Positions 1-8,568 of a stretch of DNA of 64,000 nucleotides are shown here, piece by piece. The stretch is from CALKWS01 sp051020515 (GTDB taxonomy: Bacteria; Actinomycetota; Actinomycetes; Actinomycetales; Beutenbergiaceae): assembly GCF_051020515.1 (NCBI RefSeq), contig NZ_CP194857.1, positions 930,001 to 994,000 of the forward strand, in the 5' to 3' direction. Positions within the stretch are counted from its first letter, which is position 1. Each line of letters starts with the position of its first letter. The position numbers and the translations under genes are program-made. Below the pieces are notes generated by a model. That model worked only from the letters and a program-made list of their open reading frames with translations. It was not told the DNA's origin and did no database searches.

Positions 1-16
1 GAATCAGGCGCGGGTG

Positions 17-670
17 TCAGGAGCGGGTGGGCGCGCGCGAACCCTGGCCCGGGTGCACCGGGGGCAAACGCACCGCCAGGAAGGGCAGGAAGGTCTGGGT
101 CAGCGGGCCGATCGCCAGGGCGAACAGCACCGTGCCGACCCCGACCACGCCCCCGAGCATCCACCCGGTGAGCACCACGATCACCTCGATCCCGGTGCGC
201 ACCACGCGCAGGCTCACCGGTAGCAGCCGGGCCAGCGCCGTGCTCAGGCCATCGCGCGGTCCCGGCCCCAGCTGGGCGCCGATGTACATCGCGGTGGCAA
301 TTCCGTTCAGGACGATGCCTCCGACCATCATCGGGATCCGGGCGGCCAGGGGCTCTACCGCCGGCACCACCATCAGCGCCAGGTCCAGCACGATCCCGAC
401 CCAGATCGCGTTGGCGATCGTGCCCACGCCCGGCATCTCCCGAAGCGGGATCCACAGCAACAGCAACAGCAACGACAGGCCGATGAGGATCGTGCCGATA
501 CTCAGCGGCAGGTGCCGGGACAGGCCGTAGTGGAGCACGTCCCAGGGCATCATGCCCAGGCCCGCCTGGATCATCACCGCGAGGGAGACACCGAACAGGG
601 TCAGCCCCAGAAAGAGCGTCCCCAAACGCAGCGGCAACCGTCCGGCCCGCAACTGCTGGGCCGGGGTCAT
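17..670 (-). CDS. YczE/YitT-like integral membrane protein
   Basis: A hydrophobic protein of about 217 residues with roughly five membrane segments. After the first helix it carries the glycine-rich PWDVLHYGLS stretch typical of the YczE family of actinobacterial and Bacillus inner-membrane proteins, whose biochemical role is unknown. The frame stays open to 841, but that start would overlap the divergent acetyltransferase gene at 807 and would add an arginine-rich, non-hydrophobic leader. The ATG at 670, just before the first helix, is therefore preferred. No good ribosome site decides the start, so the N-terminus is uncertain by some 15 residues. Confidence 0.75.
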   Translation of the reverse strand: MTPAQQLRAGRLPLRLGTLFLGLTLFGVSLAVMIQAGLGMMPWDVLHYGLSRHLPLSIGTILIGLSLLLLLLWIPLREMPGVGTIANAIWVGIVLDLALMVVPAVEPLAARIPMMVGGIVLNGIATAMYIGAQLGPGPRDGLSTALARLLPVSLRVVRTGIEVIVVLTGWMLGGVVGVGTVLFALAIGPLTQTFLPFLAVRLPPVHPGQGSRAPTRS

Positions 671-806
671 CCGCCGCAGACCCAGATCCTCCAAGGAACG
701 ACGCACGATCGGCCATGCTGCCACACCCCGCTTCCCTGTTGCCGGGCGTCTCACCGGGCCGGGGGCGCGGTGAGGGGCAGCAGCACAGCCAGTACCCTGG
801 CCGATC

Positions 807-1258
807 ATGATCGTGCGTGTGGCGGTGCCGGCCGATGTCACCGCCGCGCCCCGCCGCGAACCTCCCGGCGCCGCGGCCGCCGTCGGGGACGACGCGCGCC
901 GGCGCGCCGGGGAGGCGACCTACCTGGTGGCCCGCGAGGCCGATGAGGTGATCGGTGGTGTGCTGGTGGCCCGCGGCGAGTTGCGGCACCTGCAGGTTGA
1001 CTCCCGCGCCCGGGGGCGCGGGGTGGGCACCGCCTTGATCGCAGCCGCCGAGGACCTGCTTCGCGAACAAGGTCACGACCACGCCACCTTGGGGGTGGAA
1101 CTGGGCAACCACCGGGCCCGCGCCCTGTACCTGCGCCTGGGTTACGTCGCCACCGGACGCACCGAAACCGTCAGTTCAGTTACGCCTACGTCGCTGAGGA
1201 CGGCACGCGCCGCCGCGCCACCGAGACCAACGAGGAACTGCGCAAGGACCTGAGGTAG
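807..1258 (+). CDS. GNAT family N-acetyltransferase (frame break near C-terminus)
   Basis: Acetyl-CoA-dependent N-acetyltransferase of the GNAT fold, substrate unknown. The acetyl-CoA-binding motif is visible as RGRGVGTALI near residue 70, followed by the motif-B segment NHRARALYLRLGYV. The open frame diverges after position 1170. Shifting by one base there restores an acidic tail ending RKDLR and a stop at 1256-1258, which fits the family's usual length of about 150. The break is most simply a one-base deletion in the assembly at 1168-1174. Divergent from the upstream membrane protein. Confidence 0.75.
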
Positions 1259-1333
1259 TCAGCGGTTGACGACTCCCCCGGTCGCCCCGACGATGAACGC
1301 CTAGGCCGGTATCCGCGTACCCCAGGAGGCACT

Positions 1334-2410
1334 ATGGCCGACGTCGCCGTCGTCGGTGCCGGCATCGTGGGCCTGGCCGCCGCCTACGCCGCGCGGCAGC
1401 GCGGGGCCGATGTCACTGTGTACGAACCGGCCGCGCCGGGCAGCGGGCAGTCCGCTGGGTGCTCGCGGATCTTCCGCCACGCCCACGACGATCCGCGCAT
1501 GGTGACCTGGGCGGTGCGCAGCCGCCACATCTGGCGCCAGTGGGAACGCGACTTCGGCACCGAACTGCTCTCCGCTGACGGCGCACTGTCGCTAGGTGAT
1601 GGTGCCCTCGACAAACTCCGCATCCTGGCCGGCATCGAGGGCGTCGAAGCTGCCCGGGTTGATCCGGATCAGGTCGCTCGAGCCCTCCCGATCCTGGCGC
1701 CCTACGACGGCCCGGCCGTTCTCGATACCGGCGGCGGATCGATCCGCACCGAGACCGCCATCGCGGCACTGACCGGGGCGCTGCACCAAGGCCTCGTCGG
1801 AGAGCAGGTCATCACCATCGGTCCCGCTGGTTCCCGGGTGGAGGTGCGCACCCTGACCGGTCGGCGCCGGCATGATCATGTGCTGGTCTGCGCCGGCGCC
1901 CGCACGGCCGAACTGGTGCCCGACATGGCTATCCCGGTGCGTCTCAGCGCCCATGTCCGTCTGACGTTCGCGGTGACCGGGGGAGTTCGGGAGCGACTGG
2001 CGACGCTGCAGGACTCCAGCGGGGCGTTCGGCGCAACCGGGGTCTACGCCGCAGCCCACCCCGGCAACACCCGCTACTCCCTGGGCCTGAGCAGCACCAC
2101 CGACCTCACCGCCCCCGGAGGTGCGCAGCGCCTGGCCGACCTGGCCGAGCAGGCCCGGGCCTACGTCGCCACGGCCCTGCCCGGATTGGACCCGGACCCG
2201 GTGGGGCACGTGCACTGCTGGGTCACCGAACTGCCCTGGGGCTCCGACGGCGTCGGCGTGTGGCAGGGACCCGGGGTGAGCGCCGTCGTCGGGCACAACC
2301 TGTTCAAGCAGGCTCCCGCCCTCGGGCAGGCGTTGGCCCAGGCTGCCCTGGGCGAGGATCTGCCCGCCGACCTGGCGCCGGCGGCCCGGTTGGGGGGGCC
2401 ACCCCACTAG
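1334..2410 (+). CDS. FAD-dependent oxidoreductase (DAO / sarcosine-oxidase-like)
   Basis: A 358-residue flavoprotein starting with the Rossmann dinucleotide motif GAGIVGLAAA at residues 8-17. The DAO-family acidic residue ending the second strand is seen in VYEP. Near the C-terminus GHNLFKQAPALG matches the FAD-contacting loop of monomeric sarcosine oxidase and N-methyl amino-acid oxidases. It probably oxidises an N-methylated or secondary amine, but the substrate cannot be read from the sequence. An AGGAGG ribosome site five bases before the ATG at 1334 fixes the start. It may be co-transcribed with the VOC gene 70 bp downstream. Confidence 0.85.
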   Translation: MADVAVVGAGIVGLAAAYAARQRGADVTVYEPAAPGSGQSAGCSRIFRHAHDDPRMVTWAVRSRHIWRQWERDFGTELLSADGALSLGDGALDKLRILAGIEGVEAARVDPDQVARALPILAPYDGPAVLDTGGGSIRTETAIAALTGALHQGLVGEQVITIGPAGSRVEVRTLTGRRRHDHVLVCAGARTAELVPDMAIPVRLSAHVRLTFAVTGGVRERLATLQDSSGAFGATGVYAAAHPGNTRYSLGLSSTTDLTAPGGAQRLADLAEQARAYVATALPGLDPDPVGHVHCWVTELPWGSDGVGVWQGPGVSAVVGHNLFKQAPALGQALAQAALGEDLPADLAPAARLGGPPH

Positions 2411-2479
2411 CCACCGGCTGGCCGTACCGCCACCGGGTGGTCGCTGCGTGGTTACCGCCCATGAGAACGGAGGAGCATC

Positions 2480-2862
2480 ATGGAACGACCGTCGATGAGA
2501 CTCACCTCGATCACGATCGGTGCCCCGGAGCCGGCGGCGCTGGCCGCCTTTTACGCCGACCTGCTCGGACTGCAGGTCACCAGTGAGGAGCCCGACGGCG
2601 GCTGGGCCCAGATCCGCGCCCCCGAGGGGTCCGGGCCTACGCTGAACGTCGAGTTCGAACGTCACCACACCGCCCCCCGGTCTGGCCCGCCCGCCCCGGC
2701 GCACAGGTGGCCACCCAGCACCTGGACATCTGGGTGCAGGACCTGGACGCGGCGGTGCGATGGGCGCTCCGGTGCGGGGCCGTCGAGGCCGAGGTCCAAC
2801 CCCAGCCGCAGGTGAGCGTCCTGATCGACCCCGCCGGCCACCCCTTCTGCCTGTTCACCTGA
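2480..2862 (+). CDS. VOC family (glyoxalase/bleomycin-resistance fold) protein, frame break in C6 run
   Basis: Small vicinal-oxygen-chelate protein, about 127 residues after repair. The first beta-alpha-beta module reads ITIGAPEPAALAAFYADLLG, typical of the family. The frame is lost at a run of six C (2673-2678). Adding one C gives QHLDIWVQDLDAAVRWAL and a C-terminus LIDPAGHPFCLFT with a stop at 2860-2862, both diagnostic of the second VOC module. Either a sequencing deletion or a recent frameshift explains this; the former is favoured given similar sites nearby. The ribosome site GGAGG lies seven bases before the ATG. Substrate unknown. Confidence 0.75.
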
Positions 2863-2882
2863 GCCAACGCGATGACGCGCGT

Positions 2883-2898
2883 GCCGGCCAAGGCCGGT
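2883..2898 (+). terminator. GC-rich hairpin downstream of the VOC gene
   Basis: An inverted repeat, CCGGCC-aa-GGCCGG, lies 20 bases after the VOC stop. A second self-complementary block, GCGCCCGGGCGC, follows at 2911-2922. There is no T-tract, as is common for actinobacterial terminators. It separates the amine oxidase/VOC genes from the peptide-transport operon. Weak call. Confidence 0.3.
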
Positions 2899-3056
2899 AG
2901 CGGCTGAGTGCGCCCGGGCGCGCCGAGACCCACAACTTCCCGCCCACCGGTAAACCACGATCACGGACAGGTAACGCTTGCACGACGCCCTTGACCATGC
3001 CCGGAGGCTGCCCCACTATGTGACATACCACTCACCCAAAGACGGAGTTCAGGACT

Positions 3057-4835
3057 ATGAAGTCAACTCGCAGCAAGGCCCTGGGGGCGCTGCTCATCGC
3101 CGGCGCACTGGCGCTCGGGGCCTGTTCGAACGGAGCCGGCGCCGGCACCGGCAACGGTTCGACCGGATCGGGGGACGACTCCGGCGGCGAGTCGGAGGTG
3201 ACGCTGACCGAAGCCGGTTTCGCCCTGCGCACCCCCGCGGCCAGCCCCGGCGGGACCGTCACCGTCCTCGGCGCGGTGGACTTCTCCCACCTGGACCCGA
3301 CGATGGGTAACGACGGCAACGTCAACAACTTCTACCACCTGATCTACCGCCACCTGACCAACTACGTCTACGACCCCGAGACCGAGGAGATGACGCTGGT
3401 CGGGGACCTCGCCGAGGACCTGGGCACCCCGAACGAGGACGCCACCGTGTGGACCTTCACCCTGCGGGAGGGCCTGCGGTACGAGGACGGCACCCCGATC
3501 ACCTCCCACGATCTGAAGTACGCGCTGGAACGGTCCATGGACCCCGGCCTGGCGATCGGTTCGGACCTGCACATGGTGATCGACGGTGCCCGCGAGTACG
3601 CGGGCATCTACGACGCCCCGGAGGGCCTGGACTCGATCAGCACGCCCGATGACCGCACGATCGAGTTCACCCTGGAGCGGCCGTTGGCCGACTTCAACGC
3701 CGTGGCGGCCAACCCACCGTTCACCCCCTTCCCCGACGGCGAGGTGGACGTGGAGCAGATCGACGTCCAACCCATCGCCTCGGGTCCCTACCGGGTGGAG
3801 TCCTACGAGCGCGGCTCGCACGTCTCCCTGGTGCGCAACGAGGAGTGGGACCCGGAGACCGACCCGGTCCGCGCGGCGCAGCCCGATGCGTTCGAGTTCG
3901 TCTTCGGCCTGGATCCCAACACCATCGACCAGCGCGCGCTGACCGGACAGGGGGATGACCGCAACGCGGTCATCTCCAGCACCAACCCGCTGCTGCCGGC
4001 CAGCCTGGGCCGGGTGCTCGATGATGAGACGCTGCGGGAGCGCACCATCCAGATCCTGCCGACCTGCACCACGTTCCTGACCCTGAACACCACCAAGGAC
4101 GTGATGTCGGACCTGACCGTGCGGCAGGCCCTCAACTACGCGATCGACCGGCAGAGCGTGATCACCGCCACCGGCGGGCCGGCGGTCGCCGAGGTCGCTA
4201 CCGAGATGCTGCTGCCCACGGTGCCGGGCCGGGAAGAGTTCGACCTTTACCCGACCGACAACTCCGAGGGTGACCCCGAACTCGCCCGCAGCATGATCGA
4301 GGAGGCCGGCTACGACGCGGACGAGTTGTCCTTCGTCATGGACGTGCGCGGCATTCCGAAATGGCAGGCACAGGCTGAGGCCGTCCAGCAGTCCCTGCAG
4401 GCTGCCGGGATCAGCGTGGAACTGAACGTCATCGACGGCGCAACCTACTACGAGGCGATCGGCACCCCGGCCCAGCAGAACGACATGGCCATCTACGGCT
4501 GGTGCGGTAGCTGGCTCTCCGGTACCCCGCTGCTGACGCCGCTGTTCGACGGCACCCGGATCTCCGAATCGGGCAACACCAACATGTCCCAGTTCGACGA
4601 ACCCGAGATCAACGACCGGTTCCGCGAGATCGAGATGATCACCGACATCGACGAGCAGAACGCTGCCTACGCCGAGTTGAACCGGGAGATCATGGAACAC
4701 GCCCCGGTGGTGCCGCTGGTACGGGAGACCCCCTTGCAGATGGTGGGGGAGAACGTCGGCGACGCCTACGCCCACGCCGCCCGCACCGGGTACATCGACT
4801 ACGCCTCTGTTGGTCTGATCGACCCAGAGGGCTGA
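3057..4835 (+). CDS. ABC transporter substrate-binding lipoprotein, peptide/oligopeptide type (SBP family 5)
   Basis: Extracellular solute-binding protein of the DppA/OppA family, 592 residues. The lipoprotein signal is clear: a basic start, hydrophobic core and lipobox LGAC with the lipidated cysteine near residue 23, then a Gly/Ser/Asp linker of about 30 residues. The family segments YRHLTNYVYDPE, WTFTLREGLRYEDGTPIT and VRQALNYAIDRQSVI are all present. It captures peptides or peptide-like solutes outside the membrane and hands them to the two permeases encoded next. First gene of a seven-gene operon; the next gene starts seven bases after its stop. Confidence 0.93.
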   Translation: MKSTRSKALGALLIAGALALGACSNGAGAGTGNGSTGSGDDSGGESEVTLTEAGFALRTPAASPGGTVTVLGAVDFSHLDPTMGNDGNVNNFYHLIYRHLTNYVYDPETEEMTLVGDLAEDLGTPNEDATVWTFTLREGLRYEDGTPITSHDLKYALERSMDPGLAIGSDLHMVIDGAREYAGIYDAPEGLDSISTPDDRTIEFTLERPLADFNAVAANPPFTPFPDGEVDVEQIDVQPIASGPYRVESYERGSHVSLVRNEEWDPETDPVRAAQPDAFEFVFGLDPNTIDQRALTGQGDDRNAVISSTNPLLPASLGRVLDDETLRERTIQILPTCTTFLTLNTTKDVMSDLTVRQALNYAIDRQSVITATGGPAVAEVATEMLLPTVPGREEFDLYPTDNSEGDPELARSMIEEAGYDADELSFVMDVRGIPKWQAQAEAVQQSLQAAGISVELNVIDGATYYEAIGTPAQQNDMAIYGWCGSWLSGTPLLTPLFDGTRISESGNTNMSQFDEPEINDRFREIEMITDIDEQNAAYAELNREIMEHAPVVPLVRETPLQMVGENVGDAYAHAARTGYIDYASVGLIDPEG

Positions 4836-4842
4836 GTCTTCG

Positions 4843-5796
4843 ATGACCCTGAGCACCCAGCTCACGGCGGAGGAACATCTCGGCCCCGAGGAGGACGCGG
4901 AGCAACCCGGCAAGCGCAGCAGCGCGATGCGCCGGGCCCTGCTCCGCCCCTCCGCGGTGCTGGCGCTGAGTTTCCTGGGGATCGTGGCCCTGATGGCGAT
5001 CCTCGCGCCGGTGCTCACCTCGATCAGCGGCTCGGGTCCACTGGAGTTCCACCAGGACCAGTTGGACCCGGCCCGCGGGGGCCTCCCGGAGGGGCGCTAC
5101 GGCGGCATCTCCGCCGACCACTGGTTCGGTGTGGAACCGCTGAACGGGCGCGACATCTTCGCCCGGATCGTCTACGGCGCGCGGATCTCCCTGACGATCG
5201 CGGTGGCCGCGGCCGTCCTGACCACGGCCCTGGGCGTCACCCTGGGGGTGCTCGCCGGGTTCCTGCGCGGGGTGGTCGATCAGGTGATCTCCCGGATCAT
5301 GGACTTCTTGATGGCCTTCCCCGCGCTGATCTTCATGATCGCGATCCTCTCGGCGATCCCGGGCGGGAACCGGCCCCTGATGCTGGTGCTCGTGCTGGCC
5401 ATCTTCGGTTGGCCGGCGATCGCCCGAGTCGTGCGCGGCCAGGCGATGTCAGTGACAGAACGGGAGTTCGTCGAAGCGGCCCGAGCGGCTGGGGCCAGCA
5501 GGCTCCGGATCGTCTTCCAGGAGGTGCTGCCGAACCTGGTGGCCTCGATCATCGTGCTGGCGACCCTGTCGATCCCGAACTTCATCGCCACCGAGGCGGG
5601 CCTGTCCTTCCTCGGTGTGGGGGTGCAGCCGCCCACGGCGTCCTGGGGGCAGATGGTGGCGGCGGCCGTGCCCTGGTACGCCTCCCACCCACTGTTCTTC
5701 ATCTTCCCCGGCATCTTCCTGACCTTGACGGTGCTGTCGTTCATGGTGCTCGGAGACGCCCTGCAGAAGGGTCTGGCGAGGGGGGCGCAAGGCTGA
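4843..5796 (+). CDS. ABC transporter permease, DppC/OppC type
   Basis: Inner-membrane permease of 317 residues. A cytoplasmic leader of about 40 residues precedes the first helix. The periplasmic loop carries the family segment DHWFGVEPLNGRDIFARIVYGAR, and the ATPase-coupling EAA loop is seen as EFVEAARAAGASRLRIVFQE. Six membrane segments are expected. It pairs with the next gene to form the peptide channel. Its TGA overlaps the ATG of the next gene (TGATG), so the two are translationally coupled. Confidence 0.93.
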   Translation: MTLSTQLTAEEHLGPEEDAEQPGKRSSAMRRALLRPSAVLALSFLGIVALMAILAPVLTSISGSGPLEFHQDQLDPARGGLPEGRYGGISADHWFGVEPLNGRDIFARIVYGARISLTIAVAAAVLTTALGVTLGVLAGFLRGVVDQVISRIMDFLMAFPALIFMIAILSAIPGGNRPLMLVLVLAIFGWPAIARVVRGQAMSVTEREFVEAARAAGASRLRIVFQEVLPNLVASIIVLATLSIPNFIATEAGLSFLGVGVQPPTASWGQMVAAAVPWYASHPLFFIFPGIFLTLTVLSFMVLGDALQKGLARGAQG

Positions 5797-6791
5797 TGCT
5801 GACCTACCTGATCCGGCGGCTGTTCGCAGCCGCCGTGGTGTTGTTCGCGGTGGTGCTGTTCACCTTCATCATCTTCTTCTGGCTCACCCCGGACCCGGCA
5901 GCGAGCATCTGCGGGCAGACCTGTTCGGCCGAACGTATCCACGACATCCGCACCCGCCTGGGACTGCAGGACCCCTTCCTGACCCAGTTCTGGACCTTCC
6001 TGTCCGGAATCTTCGTGGGCCGCTCCTACGGCACCGGTGCCTCCGCGGTGTTCTGCGACGCCCCATGCCTGGGGTACAGCTTCCAGACCCGCCAGTCGGT
6101 GCTGACCATGATCGCCGACCGGTTCCCGGTCACCGCGACCGTGGCGATCGGCGCGGCGGTGCTGTGGCTGTTCGCCGGGGTGAGCGCCGGCCTGGTCAGC
6201 GCGGTCAAGGCCGGCAGCTGGTGGGACCGTGCGGCGATGGGCACCGCCCTGGCCGGGATCGCGCTGCCGAACTACTTCGTGGCCCTGATCCTGCAGTACC
6301 TGCTGGTGGTACAACTGGGCATCCTGCCCTTCCCCTCTGCCGTGCCGTTCAGCGATGACCCGGTGCGATGGTTCCAGGCCTACCTGATGCCGTGGGTGGT
6401 GCTCTCGCTCATGTATGCCGCGATGTACACCCGGCTGACCCGGGCCAACGTGCTGGAGACCCTCTCGGAGAACTTCATGCGCACCGCCCGGGCGAAGGGT
6501 CTGTCCCGCGGCCCGTTGCTGACCAGGCACGCCCTGCGACCCTCACTGACCCCGGTGTCCACCCTGTTCGGGATGGACTTCGCGGCCCTGCTCGGTGGGG
6601 CCCTGATCACCGAGACCGTGTTCGGCCTGAACGGGGTGGGCAAGCTCGCCTACGACGCGATCAGCACTAACGACCAACCGGTGATCATGGGTGTGACGAT
6701 CGTGGCGGGTGTGGCCGTGGTGTTGATGAACATCGTGGTGGACCTGCTCTACCCGGTGCTGGACCCGCGCGTGCGGACGGCCGTCTCATGA
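5796..6791 (+). CDS. ABC transporter permease, DppB/OppB type
   Basis: Second permease of the peptide importer, 331 residues, starting MLTYLIRRLFAAAVVLF as DppB-type permeases do. The EAA loop is ENFMRTARAKGLSRGPLLTRHALRP, with helices either side. The periplasmic loop after helix 1 holds two extra cysteine pairs (CGQTC and CDAPC), unusual for this family and possibly a local disulfide. The ATG at 5796 overlaps the preceding stop, which rules out the longer open frame upstream. It ends in an ATGA overlap with the first ATPase. Confidence 0.93.
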   Translation: MLTYLIRRLFAAAVVLFAVVLFTFIIFFWLTPDPAASICGQTCSAERIHDIRTRLGLQDPFLTQFWTFLSGIFVGRSYGTGASAVFCDAPCLGYSFQTRQSVLTMIADRFPVTATVAIGAAVLWLFAGVSAGLVSAVKAGSWWDRAAMGTALAGIALPNYFVALILQYLLVVQLGILPFPSAVPFSDDPVRWFQAYLMPWVVLSLMYAAMYTRLTRANVLETLSENFMRTARAKGLSRGPLLTRHALRPSLTPVSTLFGMDFAALLGGALITETVFGLNGVGKLAYDAISTNDQPVIMGVTIVAGVAVVLMNIVVDLLYPVLDPRVRTAVS

Positions 6792-7630
6792 GCCCGCGCC
6801 GTACGACCGCCGAGGCTGGTACCGCTCCCACCACCGCGCCCCTGCTGGAAGTGCGGGACCTGACCGTGGAGTTCGGCGAAGCGCGCCGGGCCACCGCCGT
6901 GGTGGACGGGGTCTCGTTGCATGTGCAGCGTGGCCGCACCCTGGGTGTGGTGGGTGAGTCCGGGTCCGGCAAGTCGATGACCTCCTTGGCCCTGATGGGC
7001 CTGCTCCCGGTGGGGGCGCGGGCTAGCGGCAGTGTCGTCTTCGACGGTGAGGCGCTGCTGGGCCGAAGCGATGCGCAGATGCGCCGGCTGCGCGGGAACC
7101 GGATCTCGATCGTGTTCCAGGACCCGCTCTCCTCCCTGAACCCGTACTACTCCGTGGGCTTCCAGATCGCCGAGGCCTACCGGGCGCACCGCAACGCCTC
7201 CCGCAAACAGGCACGCGCGGTGGCGGTCGAGGCGATGGAGCAGGTGCGCATCCCCTCCCCGGCGGACCGGTACGACCACTACCCGCACCAGTTCTCCGGC
7301 GGCATGCGCCAGCGCATCATGATCGCCATGGCGCTGGTGTGCGAGCCGGACCTGCTCATTGCCGATGAGCCCACCACCGCACTGGACGTGACGGTGCAGG
7401 CACGGATCCTGGAACTGCTCAGCGGACTGCAGGAGCAGACCGGTATCGCGATGATCTTCATCACCCACGACCTGGCGGTGGTCTCCCAGATGGCCGATGA
7501 CATCCTCGTGATGCGCCACGGCAGACAGGTCGAGGCGGGCCCCGCCGAGCGCATCTTCTCCGCCCCGCAGCACGAGTACACCACCCAGTTGCTGCATGCC
7601 ACGCCACGCATCGATGGGCAGGTGCACTGA
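6788..7630 (+). CDS. ABC transporter ATP-binding protein, DppD/OppD type
   Basis: Cytoplasmic ATPase of 280 residues that powers the peptide importer. Walker A is GESGSGKSM near residue 56, the signature is FSGGMRQR, and Walker B is LLIADEPTTALD followed by the H-loop ITHDLAVV. It ends shortly after the HEYTTQLLHATP segment, slightly shorter than classic DppD (about 325), so the C-terminal oligopeptide-specific extension is minimal. Coupled by ATGA to the permease upstream and by TGATG to the second ATPase downstream. Confidence 0.93.
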   Translation: MSPRRTTAEAGTAPTTAPLLEVRDLTVEFGEARRATAVVDGVSLHVQRGRTLGVVGESGSGKSMTSLALMGLLPVGARASGSVVFDGEALLGRSDAQMRRLRGNRISIVFQDPLSSLNPYYSVGFQIAEAYRAHRNASRKQARAVAVEAMEQVRIPSPADRYDHYPHQFSGGMRQRIMIAMALVCEPDLLIADEPTTALDVTVQARILELLSGLQEQTGIAMIFITHDLAVVSQMADDILVMRHGRQVEAGPAERIFSAPQHEYTTQLLHATPRIDGQVH

Positions 7631-8568
7631 TGGGTGAGGTACTGCTCGAGGGCCGCAACCTGGCCAAGAGTTACACCACCAGGGCCAAGGGCCGCCGGCC
7701 CGAGACGTTACTGGCGGTCGATGACGTGAGCCTGCGGGTGCACCAGGCCCAGACGTTGGCGGTGGTGGGGGAGTCGGGATCGGGCAAGTCCACCAGCGCC
7801 CGGCTGCTCTCCCTGCTCATCCCCGCCACGGCTGGGTCGGTCTACCTCGAGGGCACCGACGTCACCCAGGCCACCGACAGCCATCTGCGCACCTTCCGCC
7901 GCAACGTGCAACTGGTGTTCCAGGATCCCTACTCCTCGCTCAATCCCCGCCACGACGTGGAGCGGATCGTGTCGGCACCCCTGCGCTACCAAGGCATCCG
8001 CACCAAGGTCTCCTACCGCACCCGGGTGAAGGACCTGATGGCCCGGGTGGGCCTGAACCCCGATCACTCCACCCGCTACCCGCACCAGTTCTCCGGCGGG
8101 CAGGCCCAGCGAATCGGGATCGCTCGGGCGCTGGCGGTCAACCCCAAGGTCGTGATCTGCGACGAGGCGGTCTCCGCCCTGGACGTGTCGGTGCAGGCCC
8201 AGGTGATCGATCTGCTCCAGGACCTCAAACGCGATCTGGGCCTGAGTTACCTCTTCATCGCCCATGACCTGGCCGTGGTGCGCGAGATCGCCGACCAGGT
8301 GGCCGTGATGCACAAGGGCAAGGTGGTCGAGCAGGGCTCGTGCGCGCAGATCTTCGACGCACCCGGCCAGGCCTACACCCAGGAACTGCTCGCTGCCGTA
8401 CCGCGCATCCCCACCGAATGGGATGCCGCCCGGATCCGCGCCGAGGCAGCCTCGGCAGCCGCGACAGCCGAGACAGACGAGACAGCTGCGGCCGACGAGA
8501 CAACTGCGGCAGACGAGGCAGACGACGCGGCCACCAGTCAGCGACGAAAGGACGACCAGCACCGATGA
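7630..8568 (+). CDS. ABC transporter ATP-binding protein, DppF/OppF type, with acidic repeat tail
   Basis: Second ATPase of the importer, 312 residues. Walker A GESGSGKST, signature FSGGQAQRIG and Walker B VVICDEAVSALD are complete. After the family end (AYTQELLAAVPRIP) the protein continues with about 45 residues of alanine/threonine/acidic low complexity built from imperfect short repeats of the type DETxAADE. The tail is not part of the ABC fold and probably arose by slippage in the GACGAGACA-rich DNA at 8460-8530. The stop overlaps the ATG of the DUF885 gene. Confidence 0.92.
   Translation: MGEVLLEGRNLAKSYTTRAKGRRPETLLAVDDVSLRVHQAQTLAVVGESGSGKSTSARLLSLLIPATAGSVYLEGTDVTQATDSHLRTFRRNVQLVFQDPYSSLNPRHDVERIVSAPLRYQGIRTKVSYRTRVKDLMARVGLNPDHSTRYPHQFSGGQAQRIGIARALAVNPKVVICDEAVSALDVSVQAQVIDLLQDLKRDLGLSYLFIAHDLAVVREIADQVAVMHKGKVVEQGSCAQIFDAPGQAYTQELLAAVPRIPTEWDAARIRAEAASAAATAETDETAAADETTAADEADDAATSQRRKDDQHR

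Noticed and set aside
8460..8530. Short tandem repeat as a regulatory or mobile element
   Set aside because: It lies inside the second transporter ATPase gene and encodes its low-complexity acidic tail; no flanking signals.
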